The notes beneath the pieces were generated by a model. The model was not told where the DNA came from and made no database searches. It worked only from the letters and a program-made list of their open reading frames with translations. Below, in pieces: positions 45,601 to 53,128 of a stretch of DNA of 57,699 nt. Origin of the DNA: Bacteroidota bacterium (GTDB taxonomy: Bacteria > Bacteroidota > Bacteroidia > Chitinophagales > Chitinophagaceae). The translations under genes and the position numbers were made by a program. The stretch is taken from contig CANJPH010000012.1 of NCBI GenBank assembly GCA_947476145.1, positions 1 to 57,699 on the forward strand, read 5' to 3'. Each line of letters starts with the position of its first letter. Within the stretch, counting starts at the first letter, position 1.

Positions 45601-45777
45601 ATGGTCAGGCATTTAAAGGACGACAGCTATATAATTCAAGTCACAGTAGATATACCAAAATGGGAAGTGACGCATAGCACTTTTTATAAATACTACCCTA
45701 AAACACAAACTATATTAGATGGTTTATTTTATGATACCTTATACTACAACAAAAAAATATATCCAAAAAATAGATAG
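45601..45777 (+). CDS. Small hypothetical protein
   Basis: A possible 58-residue protein (MVRHLKDDSYIIQVTVDIPKW...) immediately after the tRNA terminator. It is rich in Tyr/Lys with no signal peptide, membrane segment or recognised motif. An in-frame GTG at 45592 lies inside the terminator tail and is unlikely. It could be a remnant of a larger gene cut by an integration event at the tRNA. Evidence for translation is weak: there is no clear promoter and only its open frame and position support it. Confidence 0.3.
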   Translation: MVRHLKDDSYIIQVTVDIPKWEVTHSTFYKYYPKTQTILDGLFYDTLYYNKKIYPKNR

Positions 45778-45806
45778 TAAACCGGCTAGAAATTAGAAAA
45801 TGTTCA

Positions 45807-46331
45807 TTAATTATACTCTTCTACATTAGTATCCTTGAATGACTTTAACATTACCGGTATTACCTCATCAAAGGTAGCAGTCCAACTATTTGTATATTCT
45901 AAATACATGGTTCTAATTTGAGTACCATTGTAACTATTGCTTAAATAAACTTTCTTGTAAAACACCTTATTATTACTTCTTTTTATTCCACTTACCACAT
46001 ACCAATTGGAAGACAATGGTCTTTTATAGTTAATGTAGTAGTCTGTGTTATTTAAGTCATCGGCATACCTGCTTTGCATTGACCCTTCATAATTGGTAAA
46101 ATAGGAAGAAGTTGCCGAAACATACACAGCTCCCCCATTTGCAGTAAAGGATTGTCCATCATTGGTTTCAGAGGACCTGCCCATGGTTAAAAATGAAGGA
46201 TATTTAATCATAAAATTACGCTGACTATTCACATAGGTCTTATATACATACCCTTGATATGGATCCATTACATTTCCTGCATTCAATTGAGCTGTAATAA
46301 TCAAAAGTACAATCATCAAAAAATTTTTCAT
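45807..46331 (-). CDS. Small secreted protein, unknown function
   Basis: A 174-residue exported protein. The signal peptide is MKNFLMIVLLIITAQLNAG. The mature region starts YVYKTYVNSQRNFMIKYPSFL, followed by a segment containing ETNDGQSFTANGGAVYVSA. This pattern (N-x-R-x-F-x-I-x-Y-P-x-x-L, then D-G-x-x-F-x-x-x-x-G-A) recurs in many bacterial secreted proteins and resembles the PsbP/PsbP-like fold, but I cannot name a function. The C-terminal VYLSNSYNGTQIRTMYLEYT is beta-rich. It lies in the tRNA-Asp cassette region and is preceded by the Cys-rich small protein gene on the same strand. Confidence 0.6.
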   Translation of the reverse strand: MKNFLMIVLLIITAQLNAGNVMDPYQGYVYKTYVNSQRNFMIKYPSFLTMGRSSETNDGQSFTANGGAVYVSATSSYFTNYEGSMQSRYADDLNNTDYYINYKRPLSSNWYVVSGIKRSNNKVFYKKVYLSNSYNGTQIRTMYLEYTNSWTATFDEVIPVMLKSFKDTNVEEYN

Positions 46332-46373
46332 CTTATAAATTTAAAAATTGTCAAATAGTTATATTGATCAAAA

Positions 46374-46574
46374 TTATTTGTGTTGAAAGCAATATTTATC
46401 GCCTTCATTTGAAACACAATGCTTACATTGATTACCTGTGCTTTTAGCTGTAGCTTGACATTGACTATACTTACAAACAGTACTGGTTTCAATTTTAACT
46501 TTACCGGTTTTGGTTATAGGTTTAAAACTTAGAATTGAAGTTGCAAGCAGGAAGGAGAAAAGTAGTTGTTTCAT
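46374..46574 (-). CDS. Small secreted Cys/His-rich protein (DUF5763-like)
   Basis: A 66-residue exported protein: a signal peptide of about 20 residues, a basic linker, then Cys residues in C-K-Y-S-Q-C-Q-A-T-A-K, N-Q-C-K-H-C and Y-C-F-Q-H. The C-Q-A-T...G-x-Q-C-K...Y-C-x-x-H pattern resembles a small zinc-binding or disulphide-knot motif found in DUF5763-type proteins (from memory, tentative). It is coded 42 nt upstream of the secreted protein at 45807-46331 on the same strand, so the two may form a unit. Function unknown. Confidence 0.55.
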   Translation of the reverse strand: MKQLLFSFLLATSILSFKPITKTGKVKIETSTVCKYSQCQATAKSTGNQCKHCVSNEGDKYCFQHK

Positions 46575-46750
46575 TATAAAATATTTAAATACAATTTATC
46601 ATTTTTATATATTGAAATCTTTTAATAAGTTCAATTTTAACAATATTGTAGCATTAAAATTTTAATTTTATACAATTATAATTCATCGATGTTTCAGCAT
46701 TATCTAAGTATTATCTACAAACCATTGATAAACAATTAGATAAATTATAA

Positions 46751-46793
46751 GTTCGAGTCAAAAAGCCCTTAGCTTCAATAAGTTAAGGGCTTT
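46751..46793. repeat. tRNA-Asp 3' end/terminator repeat, copy B
   Basis: GTTCGAGTC (46751-46759), identical to the T-loop segment of tRNA-Asp, runs directly into a terminator-like hairpin with 14-nt arms (46762-46775 and 46780-46793) and loop CAAT. The hairpin matches copy A at nearly every position. A 13-nt stretch of the tRNA acceptor is missing. There is no T run on the plus strand. Confidence 0.75.
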
Positions 46794-46852
46794 CATTCTC
46801 TATCTCCATAACCACCATTTAAACCAATTAAGATTTAAACTGTCCAATAAAT

Positions 46853-47770
46853 ATGTCTAATAAAGTTTATTTAACCATCCTTGCCCTATTCATTTGCTTT
46901 TTAGTAACTGCTCAGCCAATGAGAAAATCAACGGTTAAAAACGACACAACTAGTTTTAAAATCCAGACCAACTATTTAAGCAACTACGTGTATAATGGTA
47001 GATCCGATTCTTTAAAAGCACCCTATTTTTATACCACTGCTAGTTTAAATTTCGCAAATGGCATTTATGCTAATTTTATTCTTAATTATTTACTTACCCC
47101 TGGGCAAAGTGGATATGATTTTTCAGAATTAGACTTAGGATACAACTATGCTATAGGAGAAAAAATAAGTGGTGAGGTTTATGGATCAAAATATTTCTAT
47201 TCTAGTGCGTCTAATTTATTGAGTGGGAATATTTCAAGTGATATTGGGTTTACTTTCAATTATGATTTAACTTATTTGAATTTTCATAATTCTTTTGATG
47301 TTTTCTTTTCCAATAAACCAGACATGCAACTTGTACCTGGTTTAGAAAAAGAAATTCAAATTAGCTCAAAGCAAAATAATGTACTAACTATTACTCCCTC
47401 TATATATGGTAGCTTTAGCAGTTTAAACTTTTATGAAAGCACCATTAATAGAAGACTTCCGGGATTAAAAAATCCCAGGATCCAAAATCAACCCCTTGGC
47501 AGTATACTAAGCAGTACCACCGTTGATAATAAAGGATTTAAATTCCTAGACGTTGAACTTTCATTCCCTATTAGTTATGATGCAGATAGATGGAATATTA
47601 GTTTAACACCCACTTATGCTATCCCGTTTAATAAAGTTTCAACAACCTCTTTGAATACTAGTACTTTGAATGGTATTACAAAAACAGTATCCATAAATTC
47701 TACTCCCTATTCAGAGAATCATTTAGCTAATATTTTCTTTTTTGATTTTGGCATTACCTATAATTTTTAA
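46853..47770 (+). CDS. Outer-membrane beta-barrel protein
   Basis: A 305-residue exported protein with a signal peptide ending near residue 20 (VTAQ). The mature part is rich in alternating polar/aromatic strands (NYLSNYVYNGRSDSLKAPY, then FANGIYANFILNYLL). It ends with an aromatic residue in FFFDFGITYNF, typical for BAM-assembled barrels. I estimate about 12-14 strands. It is probably a small porin or transporter. It is followed 2 nt later by a half-size MFS gene, so the pair may move a substrate across both membranes. It lies in the tRNA-Asp cassette region. Confidence 0.72.
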   Translation: MSNKVYLTILALFICFLVTAQPMRKSTVKNDTTSFKIQTNYLSNYVYNGRSDSLKAPYFYTTASLNFANGIYANFILNYLLTPGQSGYDFSELDLGYNYAIGEKISGEVYGSKYFYSSASNLLSGNISSDIGFTFNYDLTYLNFHNSFDVFFSNKPDMQLVPGLEKEIQISSKQNNVLTITPSIYGSFSSLNFYESTINRRLPGLKNPRIQNQPLGSILSSTTVDNKGFKFLDVELSFPISYDADRWNISLTPTYAIPFNKVSTTSLNTSTLNGITKTVSINSTPYSENHLANIFFFDFGITYNF

Positions 47771-47772
47771 AG

Positions 47773-48321
47773 ATGAGTTTAAATAAAACCACAAAAATAT
47801 TATTAATAAGTTCTAGCTTATGGTATTTTGGAGAAGGCTTATTTGGTCCTCTTTTTGCCATCTATGCCGAAAAAATAGGAGGCGATTTATTAGATATTAC
47901 TTGGGCTTGGGCAGCTTATTTAATGGCTACGGGTATTTTTTATGTTTTAGTCGGAAAGTTTATCAATAAATCTATCTATAAAAAGCAAGTGATGATTTTT
48001 GGTTATGGATTAAATGCCTTACTCACATTTGGTTACATTTTTGTACATAACACGCAGCAGCTTTTTATGATTCAAATTGGTTTAGGTATTGCAGAAGCTT
48101 TAAGTGCACCCATTTGGGACTCTTTATTTGCAAATAATTTAGAAGATAATAGTAATACTTTTCACTGGAGTATTGCAAATGGTCACCCCCATTTTGTATC
48201 TGGTATTGCCATTGCTATTGGGGGCTTAATTGCAAATTTTGTATCTTTTGAAGCATTATTCATAACCATGGGTATCATTCAAACCATGGCCACTATCATT
48301 CAGGCAAGAATTCTGTTGTAA
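47773..48321 (+). CDS. Half-size MFS transporter (six helices)
   Basis: A 182-residue inner-membrane protein with six predicted helices. It matches one half of a major-facilitator transporter: helix 1 with WYFGEGLFGPLFAIYAE, a short basic loop after helix 2 (VGKFINKSIYKKQ), and a helix 4-6 region ending QARILL. I recall families of naturally half-length MFS proteins with the F-x-W-S motif (here FHWSIANG), so it need not be truncated. It would act as a dimer. The stop codon lies 10 nt before repeat copy C. An alternative is a truncated full-length transporter cut by the repeat. Confidence 0.65.
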   Translation: MSLNKTTKILLISSSLWYFGEGLFGPLFAIYAEKIGGDLLDITWAWAAYLMATGIFYVLVGKFINKSIYKKQVMIFGYGLNALLTFGYIFVHNTQQLFMIQIGLGIAEALSAPIWDSLFANNLEDNSNTFHWSIANGHPHFVSGIAIAIGGLIANFVSFEALFITMGIIQTMATIIQARILL

Positions 48322-48330
48322 ATAGCACGA

Positions 48331-48379
48331 TTCGATCCGCAAAAGCCCTTATTTTCAATGCGTTAGGGGCTTTTTCGTG
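48331..48379 (+). repeat. tRNA-Asp 3' end/terminator repeat, copy C
   Basis: TTCGA (48331-48335) is joined to TCCGCAAAAGCCCTTA (48336-48351), a 16-nt exact match to the tRNA-Asp end and terminator (45551-45566). Then GTTAGGGGCTTTTTCGTG (48362-48379) matches 45577-45594 exactly. Together these form a terminator for the half-MFS gene and look like a degenerate copy of the tRNA 3' end. Confidence 0.8.
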
Positions 48380-48394
48380 CCCTTCCTTATCCCA

Positions 48395-48552
48395 GTTATT
48401 AAATATCTGCGTCAAATGTTAATAAATATAGATTAATTGTAATTTATTCTTGTTAAATTTAAGATGCACTAACAAGCGTATAAGTTAAACGATTGCTATT
48501 GTAGTGGAGACAGCAACCACTTTAATAAACGTGGCGAATTCCGAAAAGCCTT
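48395..48552 (+). promoter_or_regulatory. Possible structured leader of the 48553 gene
   Basis: An AT-rich first part holds a TTGTTAAATTTA-like promoter region. The last 60 nt hold three complementary blocks: GTGG (48504-48507), CCAC (48517-48520) and GTGG (48531-48534). The middle block can pair with either neighbour, so two alternative hairpins are possible just before the start codon. No known riboswitch is recognised. Confidence 0.3.
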
Positions 48553-48963
48553 ATGAGTAGGGACACATCTAAATTCTTAATTATGGGAAGTTTATTTGCA
48601 GGTACACTTGGTTTCATTGCTATTTTAACCATTCTAATTGTATCAGTAATTGGTGCACTTATCTTATGGTTATTAGCTAAGACAGTTGGAAAAATTTCCA
48701 ACGCCAATTTCCTTAACTCCTGGATGGTGGTTTTAGCCTCTAGTGGAGTTTACGCAGTGATTATTTACTTAATTGGAGTTAATTTACTCTCAATGGGACT
48801 TGGTGCATCTCTGATTATTAATGCACTTCTATCGTCTGCAGCTTACATCATCTTTGGAAAATTAATTTGGAAATGCTCATGGATGGAGTCCTTTAAGGCT
48901 AATATAATTTTGATTGCAATTAATTTAGCTTATAGTGCTTACACCGCAAGTCTTTTTAGTTAA
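48553..48963 (+). CDS. Four-helix membrane protein, unknown function
   Basis: A 136-residue inner-membrane protein with four hydrophobic segments (about residues 7-40, 52-75, 80-103 and 112-134). It has few charged residues (an RDTSK N-terminus, and KTVGKISNANF between helices 1 and 2). A Lys/Trp-rich segment FGKLIWKCSWMESFK precedes the last helix. No family is recognised. It occupies the third cassette after the tRNA-Asp gene, between repeat copies C and D, and has its own leader. It could be a small transporter, an immunity-type protein or a stress protein. None of these is supported beyond the topology. Confidence 0.6.
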   Translation: MSRDTSKFLIMGSLFAGTLGFIAILTILIVSVIGALILWLLAKTVGKISNANFLNSWMVVLASSGVYAVIIYLIGVNLLSMGLGASLIINALLSSAAYIIFGKLIWKCSWMESFKANIILIAINLAYSAYTASLFS

Positions 48964-48985
48964 TTTTTGAATATCAATTCAATAA

Positions 48986-49022
48986 AGAAGCCCCCTACTT
49001 TAATAAGTTAGGGGCTTTTTTT
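48986..49022. terminator. Bidirectional terminator (repeat copy D)
   Basis: Hairpin GAAGCCCCCTACTT-TAAT-AAGTTAGGGGCTT followed by T on the plus strand and preceded by A-rich sequence. It ends both the 48553 gene and the convergent 49021 gene. It shares AATAAGTTAGGGGCTTT with the other copies but lacks tRNA sequence. Confidence 0.75.
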
Positions 49023-49638
49023 ATGCGGTGCTAGTACTTTTAAGATGATACTTGTACCTAAGTATAAAAGCAATCAAAAGCACTAAACCGCAAACTTCAG
49101 ACAATAGTTTCTCCGCATCTATCCAATCCGTAGGCCTATCTTTTAGTAACGGATCCATTAATAATCCATGTACCACAAACAAAATGCAGGTAGTATAAGA
49201 TAGTAGATGTATTTTTTTCCAAAGACTAAAGCCTAATTTTCGTTTGACCCCTTTTTGAGTAGTAATAATTACAATGAGTAATGCTAAAAAAGAAACAGCA
49301 CCTATCGTCACAATATTCGCCTGGTGCGGTGCATTTATAGGCCATATAATATCCCAATAAGTGAATTTTGTCGCAGGATCAAGGGGTATTAATACCACAT
49401 GAGCCACTACAAAAAACAATGCGGTATAGGCGGTGTAATTATGTAAATTATAAACATCAATAGATTTAATTTTCTCAGGCAATGTAAAGCCCCAATTCGT
49501 TTTCTTGAAAGAAGTGCTTAACATCATTCCCAATACGATATTGCAGGTTAAGACAACGGTAGCAGTTAATCCAAATACCCCAGATAAATCTGTTGTATTA
49601 ATCAGCGCATCTCCTAATAAACTTGTTATATGCATCAT
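49021..49638 (-). CDS. Ferric-reductase-like transmembrane haem protein
   Basis: A 205-residue integral membrane protein with about six helices and four spaced His residues: H66 and H80 (13 residues between them), and H144 and H157 (12 between). This pattern is the bis-haem arrangement of the ferric-reductase-like/YedZ (MsrQ) domain. No FAD/NAD domain is attached, so electrons must come from or go to a partner protein. MsrQ works with the methionine-sulfoxide reductase MsrP, but msrP is not adjacent. It is the last gene of a minus-strand operon with the alginate-lyase-like gene (9-nt gap). The link to uronate metabolism is unclear. Confidence 0.75.
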   Translation of the reverse strand: MMHITSLLGDALINTTDLSGVFGLTATVVLTCNIVLGMMLSTSFKKTNWGFTLPEKIKSIDVYNLHNYTAYTALFFVVAHVVLIPLDPATKFTYWDIIWPINAPHQANIVTIGAVSFLALLIVIITTQKGVKRKLGFSLWKKIHLLSYTTCILFVVHGLLMDPLLKDRPTDWIDAEKLLSEVCGLVLLIAFILRYKYHLKSTSTA

Positions 49639-49647
49639 TTAAATAAA

Positions 49648-50847
49648 TTATTGATCTTCAAATAAATATTGTTTATAATTATTTTGGCGATAATATTTCG
49701 CTAAAAAACTTTTGCTCTTTTCATTTGAAAATTTTGTGCTAGCTAATTGTAGTATAGATACTCCTTCCCTGTATTCAAATGGTTTTATTTGAGGACCATC
49801 CCATAGTTTTTCTTGAACCAAATAAGGAATCATTTCATCTACTGCCGCTTTCAATGTATGATTAGCATTCACTTTATTATCCCAAAAATCAACGCCCGTA
49901 TATTCAGCCATTTTTGCAATTTTCAAGAAGGCATCAATCACGAACACAGAATAATGCAAGGAGGTTGTTCTTGCCATCTCCAATGGGAATCTGTTTTTTT
50001 CATCCATTTGATTAGCAAGTCTCAGTTGTGCATTTTGGATAATTTTATTGGCGTCCTCTTTTTGACCGTTAAATAATGAGATAGATAACCTCAAAGCATC
50101 ATACCATACACCGTGATTATTTTTCGCATTCATTTCGTCTACCCCATTCTTGCTGGTTTGCATCCATTGTAAAAATTCCGCAAACCAAGCCTGCATATTT
50201 TTAAGATCTTCTTTAGGATACACGCCTTTACTATTCATCAGTTCAATGGCTTCTATTACTTTGATAAAATTTCTTGCATCAATTAAACCCGCCCCTCTTC
50301 CTACATTTTCTCCTTTAATGGCTTGTCCAAAATTCATATTTGGATTCATCTTAGTAGCCGTATCCAAAAACCAAACGCTAATCAATTGAATAGCATGATT
50401 GTAATATTTTTTATCCCCTGAATAATAGTGTGCGAGTGCAAGTGTATAAACATGGCTGCATAATTCAGGTAAATATTCCTTGTCCTTATATAATTTCACT
50501 TCTGGATTCGTTTCTCCGTCCTTTCTCATATAAGGCAAACCATCCGCTTTACTGGGATCAGGCCAGTGATAAGGAGCCAGGCTCATATAATCGTGCTTTG
50601 AGCCACTTGGAGGAACATTGGTTTTTTCCATCACCGAAACAGGACCATACTTTAAAGCCTTATTGGCTTCAGCTATTAAAGATTTGTAGGCTTTTTGATA
50701 ACTGGTGTCATTGGTTTTAATCTTTTCAAGATTTGTTTTTAACTGACTAACATTTAATATAAATGGCCCATTTTGAGCAAACATTCCCAACTGTAAACAA
50801 AATGTACAAATGCACAGAAATATAATTTTAAAATTTTTATTTATCAT
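49648..50847 (-). CDS. Alginate-lyase-family secreted protein
   Basis: A 399-residue exported protein with a signal peptide ending near residue 25 (MFAQ). The mature part is a helical (alpha/alpha) barrel of the alginate-lyase family (Pfam 05426 type). It carries MSLAPYHWPDPSKADGLPY (88-106), the catalytic-type NNHGVWYDAL (243-252, with H245) and Y299 in TTSLHYS. Enzymes of this fold cleave uronate-containing polysaccharides by beta-elimination. The precise substrate (alginate, glucuronan or other) is not determined. The ATG overlaps the TGA of the MFS gene (ATGA), so the two are translationally coupled. Confidence 0.85.
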   Translation of the reverse strand: MINKNFKIIFLCICTFCLQLGMFAQNGPFILNVSQLKTNLEKIKTNDTSYQKAYKSLIAEANKALKYGPVSVMEKTNVPPSGSKHDYMSLAPYHWPDPSKADGLPYMRKDGETNPEVKLYKDKEYLPELCSHVYTLALAHYYSGDKKYYNHAIQLISVWFLDTATKMNPNMNFGQAIKGENVGRGAGLIDARNFIKVIEAIELMNSKGVYPKEDLKNMQAWFAEFLQWMQTSKNGVDEMNAKNNHGVWYDALRLSISLFNGQKEDANKIIQNAQLRLANQMDEKNRFPLEMARTTSLHYSVFVIDAFLKIAKMAEYTGVDFWDNKVNANHTLKAAVDEMIPYLVQEKLWDGPQIKPFEYREGVSILQLASTKFSNEKSKSFLAKYYRQNNYKQYLFEDQ

Positions 50848-52145
50848 ACGATACTAGCTTTAGCTGTTACTTTTTTATCTGTTAAAAATTGAATACAAAC
50901 CCAACCCAAAGGAACCAATATGGCTGCCAATGCAAAAAATGAATAATAGTTTGTCTTTGAAATAATGGGTACCAATAATGTAATAATAATGGTACCTAAA
51001 ACTGCAGCGGTACCGCCCATCCCCGAAACTGCACCTACATTTTTTCCACTAAAAAAATCGGAAGGAAGTGTTTGTAAATTATTAATGAGAAATTGAAATC
51101 CAAAAAGCGTACTTCCAATTAAGAAAATAGCAAGTGGTATTTGCACTTTTAATTGATCCAAAAAGAAAAGGATCCCTATTAAGGATAACAACATGATAAC
51201 ACAACCAATGGCAATTGCTTTTTTTCTGGCGCTTTGCGCTGCTACTCCTTTTTTAATTAAGCCACTTGAATAAAAGCCGCCTGTTAGTCCTCCAATGGCC
51301 GCAAATAAGTAAGGTGCCCAAGCAAATGCACCCACTTGCTTAATATCAAACCCCATTTGATCTTTTAAAAAGGTAGGAAGCCAGGTTAAGAACATCCACC
51401 ATACTGGATCTAAAAAAAATCTAGAAGTAATAATACCCCAGGTATTGCGCACTTGTAATAATTGACGCCATGATTTAACAGTAGTCTCATTTGTAATTTC
51501 AGTGGCCGACTTATCCCCTTGTATATGTGCAAGTTCTTTTTTTGATATCCATGGATGCTTAGAAGGAACATTTTTATTAATCAGTAACCAAGGTATGATC
51601 CAAAGCACTCCTAAACATCCAATGCCTACAAATGTCATTCTCCATCCAAAAGCAAGATATACATAAGCAATAAATGGAGCAGCAACAACGGAGCCCAAAG
51701 AGGCACCTGCACCAAAAATGCCTTGTGCGATGGCACGCTCTTTAGCAGGGAACCATTCTGCATTACTTTTAGTGGCTCCCGGCCAGTTGCCTGCTTCACT
51801 AAACCCTAGCATAGCTCTAAATATATTAAATGAAAATATAGATTTTGCAAAAGCATGAAGTGCAATAGATACACTCCAAGCACTAATTGAAACCACCATT
51901 CCAATTCTTGTTCCAATACTATCCATCATCTTACCCGTCACCATCTGTCCTATTGCATAAGTAACCATAAAGAAAGTAGTAATGATTGCCAATGCATTTT
52001 TATTGTCTGCATCTGCAATACCAAACTCTTTATAAATATAGGGCCACATAATATTAATGGCACTACGATCGATATAATTAATAATGGTTGCAAGTCCAAT
52101 CAATCCTATAATCCACCACCTAAGTCCTTTAAGTTGAAATGCCAT
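50844..52145 (-). CDS. Hexuronate-type MFS transporter
   Basis: A 433-residue inner-membrane transporter with 12 helices of the anion:cation symporter (ACS/ExuT) MFS subfamily. Typical features are the N-terminal LRWWIIGLIGLATIINYIDRS, the motif A region GKMMDSIGTRIGM, and the SEAGNWPGATKSNAEWFP block that characterises hexuronate and glucarate transporters. It is coupled to the alginate-lyase-like gene by an ATGA overlap. It probably takes up uronic acids or unsaturated uronate monomers released by that enzyme. Substrate is inference. Confidence 0.88.
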   Translation of the reverse strand: MAFQLKGLRWWIIGLIGLATIINYIDRSAINIMWPYIYKEFGIADADNKNALAIITTFFMVTYAIGQMVTGKMMDSIGTRIGMVVSISAWSVSIALHAFAKSIFSFNIFRAMLGFSEAGNWPGATKSNAEWFPAKERAIAQGIFGAGASLGSVVAAPFIAYVYLAFGWRMTFVGIGCLGVLWIIPWLLINKNVPSKHPWISKKELAHIQGDKSATEITNETTVKSWRQLLQVRNTWGIITSRFFLDPVWWMFLTWLPTFLKDQMGFDIKQVGAFAWAPYLFAAIGGLTGGFYSSGLIKKGVAAQSARKKAIAIGCVIMLLSLIGILFFLDQLKVQIPLAIFLIGSTLFGFQFLINNLQTLPSDFFSGKNVGAVSGMGGTAAVLGTIIITLLVPIISKTNYYSFFALAAILVPLGWVCIQFLTDKKVTAKASIV

Positions 52146-52158
52146 ATTATTATATTAA

Positions 52159-52995
52159 TTATGCTATGGGAAAATCAGCTCCTTCCGTCACATCTGCCCA
52201 GGTATCAAAATCATGTTTTAATTCGTCTAACTTAATTCTGGCTCCTTTTAATGCAGCCACTCCCAATAATAAACGTAATGGTGGATTTTCGGCTTCCACC
52301 ACTTGAATCATGGCTTTTGCTGCGCGCACTGGATCACCCGCCTGATTACCACTATAGCCTCTTATATCACCTGCATTTTTTCCTGCAGTGGTGGCATAAT
52401 CTTCAATTACAATTTTACTATCATTTGCGGAACGTCCTGCCCAGTCGGTTCTAAATCCACTAGGCGCTACAATGGTAACTTTAATACCTAATGGAGCTAC
52501 TTCCTTACTTAAGGATTCACTTAACCCGTCCACTGCATATTTAGTGGCGTTATAAAAACCTACCCCTGGGAAGGAACGCAGGCCTCCAATAGAAGCAATA
52601 TTTAAAATATGTCCGCTTCTTTGTTTACGCATATATGGCAAAACCGCTTGAGTCATATGTGCAAGCCCAAATACATTTATTTCAAACATTCGGCGTACTT
52701 CGGCTTCCTCACTTTCTTCGATGGCTCCAAAATAACCAATGCCTGCATTGTTTACCAATACATCTATTTGTCCAAATTTTGCAATGGTTGCTGCCACTGC
52801 CTCTTTAATTTGATCGGCTACCGTTACGTCTAACTTTACTACTAAAGAAGTTTGTGGATAATCTGCCACAATATCTGCAACGTCATTGGTATTGCGTGCG
52901 GCCACTACTACATTATACCCTTTTGCTAAGGCTTCCACTGCTAAATATCGACCAAAACCAGTTGAGCAACCTGTTATAAACCATACTTTATTCAT
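52159..52995 (-). CDS. SDR-family oxidoreductase
   Basis: A 278-residue classical short-chain dehydrogenase/reductase. The cofactor motif is TGCSTGFG (8-15), NNAG is at 82-85, and the catalytic Ser, Tyr and Lys are S135, Y148 and K152 (YNATK). The spacing of the Arg (R34 in VVAARN) suggests NADP preference. It is the first gene of the operon SDR-MFS-alginate-lyase-like-ferric-reductase-like. In alginate degraders an SDR reduces the unsaturated uronate monomer DEH, so a similar role is possible here, though this sequence also resembles general SDRs. A TATCTTTA box lies about 25 nt upstream. Confidence 0.85.
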   Translation of the reverse strand: MNKVWFITGCSTGFGRYLAVEALAKGYNVVVAARNTNDVADIVADYPQTSLVVKLDVTVADQIKEAVAATIAKFGQIDVLVNNAGIGYFGAIEESEEAEVRRMFEINVFGLAHMTQAVLPYMRKQRSGHILNIASIGGLRSFPGVGFYNATKYAVDGLSESLSKEVAPLGIKVTIVAPSGFRTDWAGRSANDSKIVIEDYATTAGKNAGDIRGYSGNQAGDPVRAAKAMIQVVEAENPPLRLLLGVAALKGARIKLDELKHDFDTWADVTEGADFPIA

Positions 52996-53064
52996 AAAAT
53001 TTCATTTTAAATGTGCCCTTAAAGATATGCGCTAATTGAAGAAAAAGCAAATGTAAAAACATAT

Positions 53065-53098
53065 ATAAAAAAAGCGCCCCCTTTTGCAAGGAGGCGCT
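53065..53098 (-). terminator. Terminator of the 53129 gene
   Basis: Hairpin AGCGCCCCCTT/AAGGAGGCGCT (one mismatch), followed on the minus strand by seven T. Confidence 0.85.
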
Positions 53099-53128
53099 GA
53101 TATAATTTAAACTAAACTTATTTAAGAT

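Noticed and set aside
45403..45612. Minus-strand ORF over the tRNA-Asp gene containing a GLEPATSAVTGRHSN segment
   Set aside because: It is the antisense translation of a tRNA gene, a well-known spurious protein in databases.
45403..49022. A typical integrative element with integrase in the tRNA-Asp region
   Set aside because: No ORF with recombinase motifs (R-H-R-Y or serine catalytic) is present on either strand. Only end-like repeats remain.
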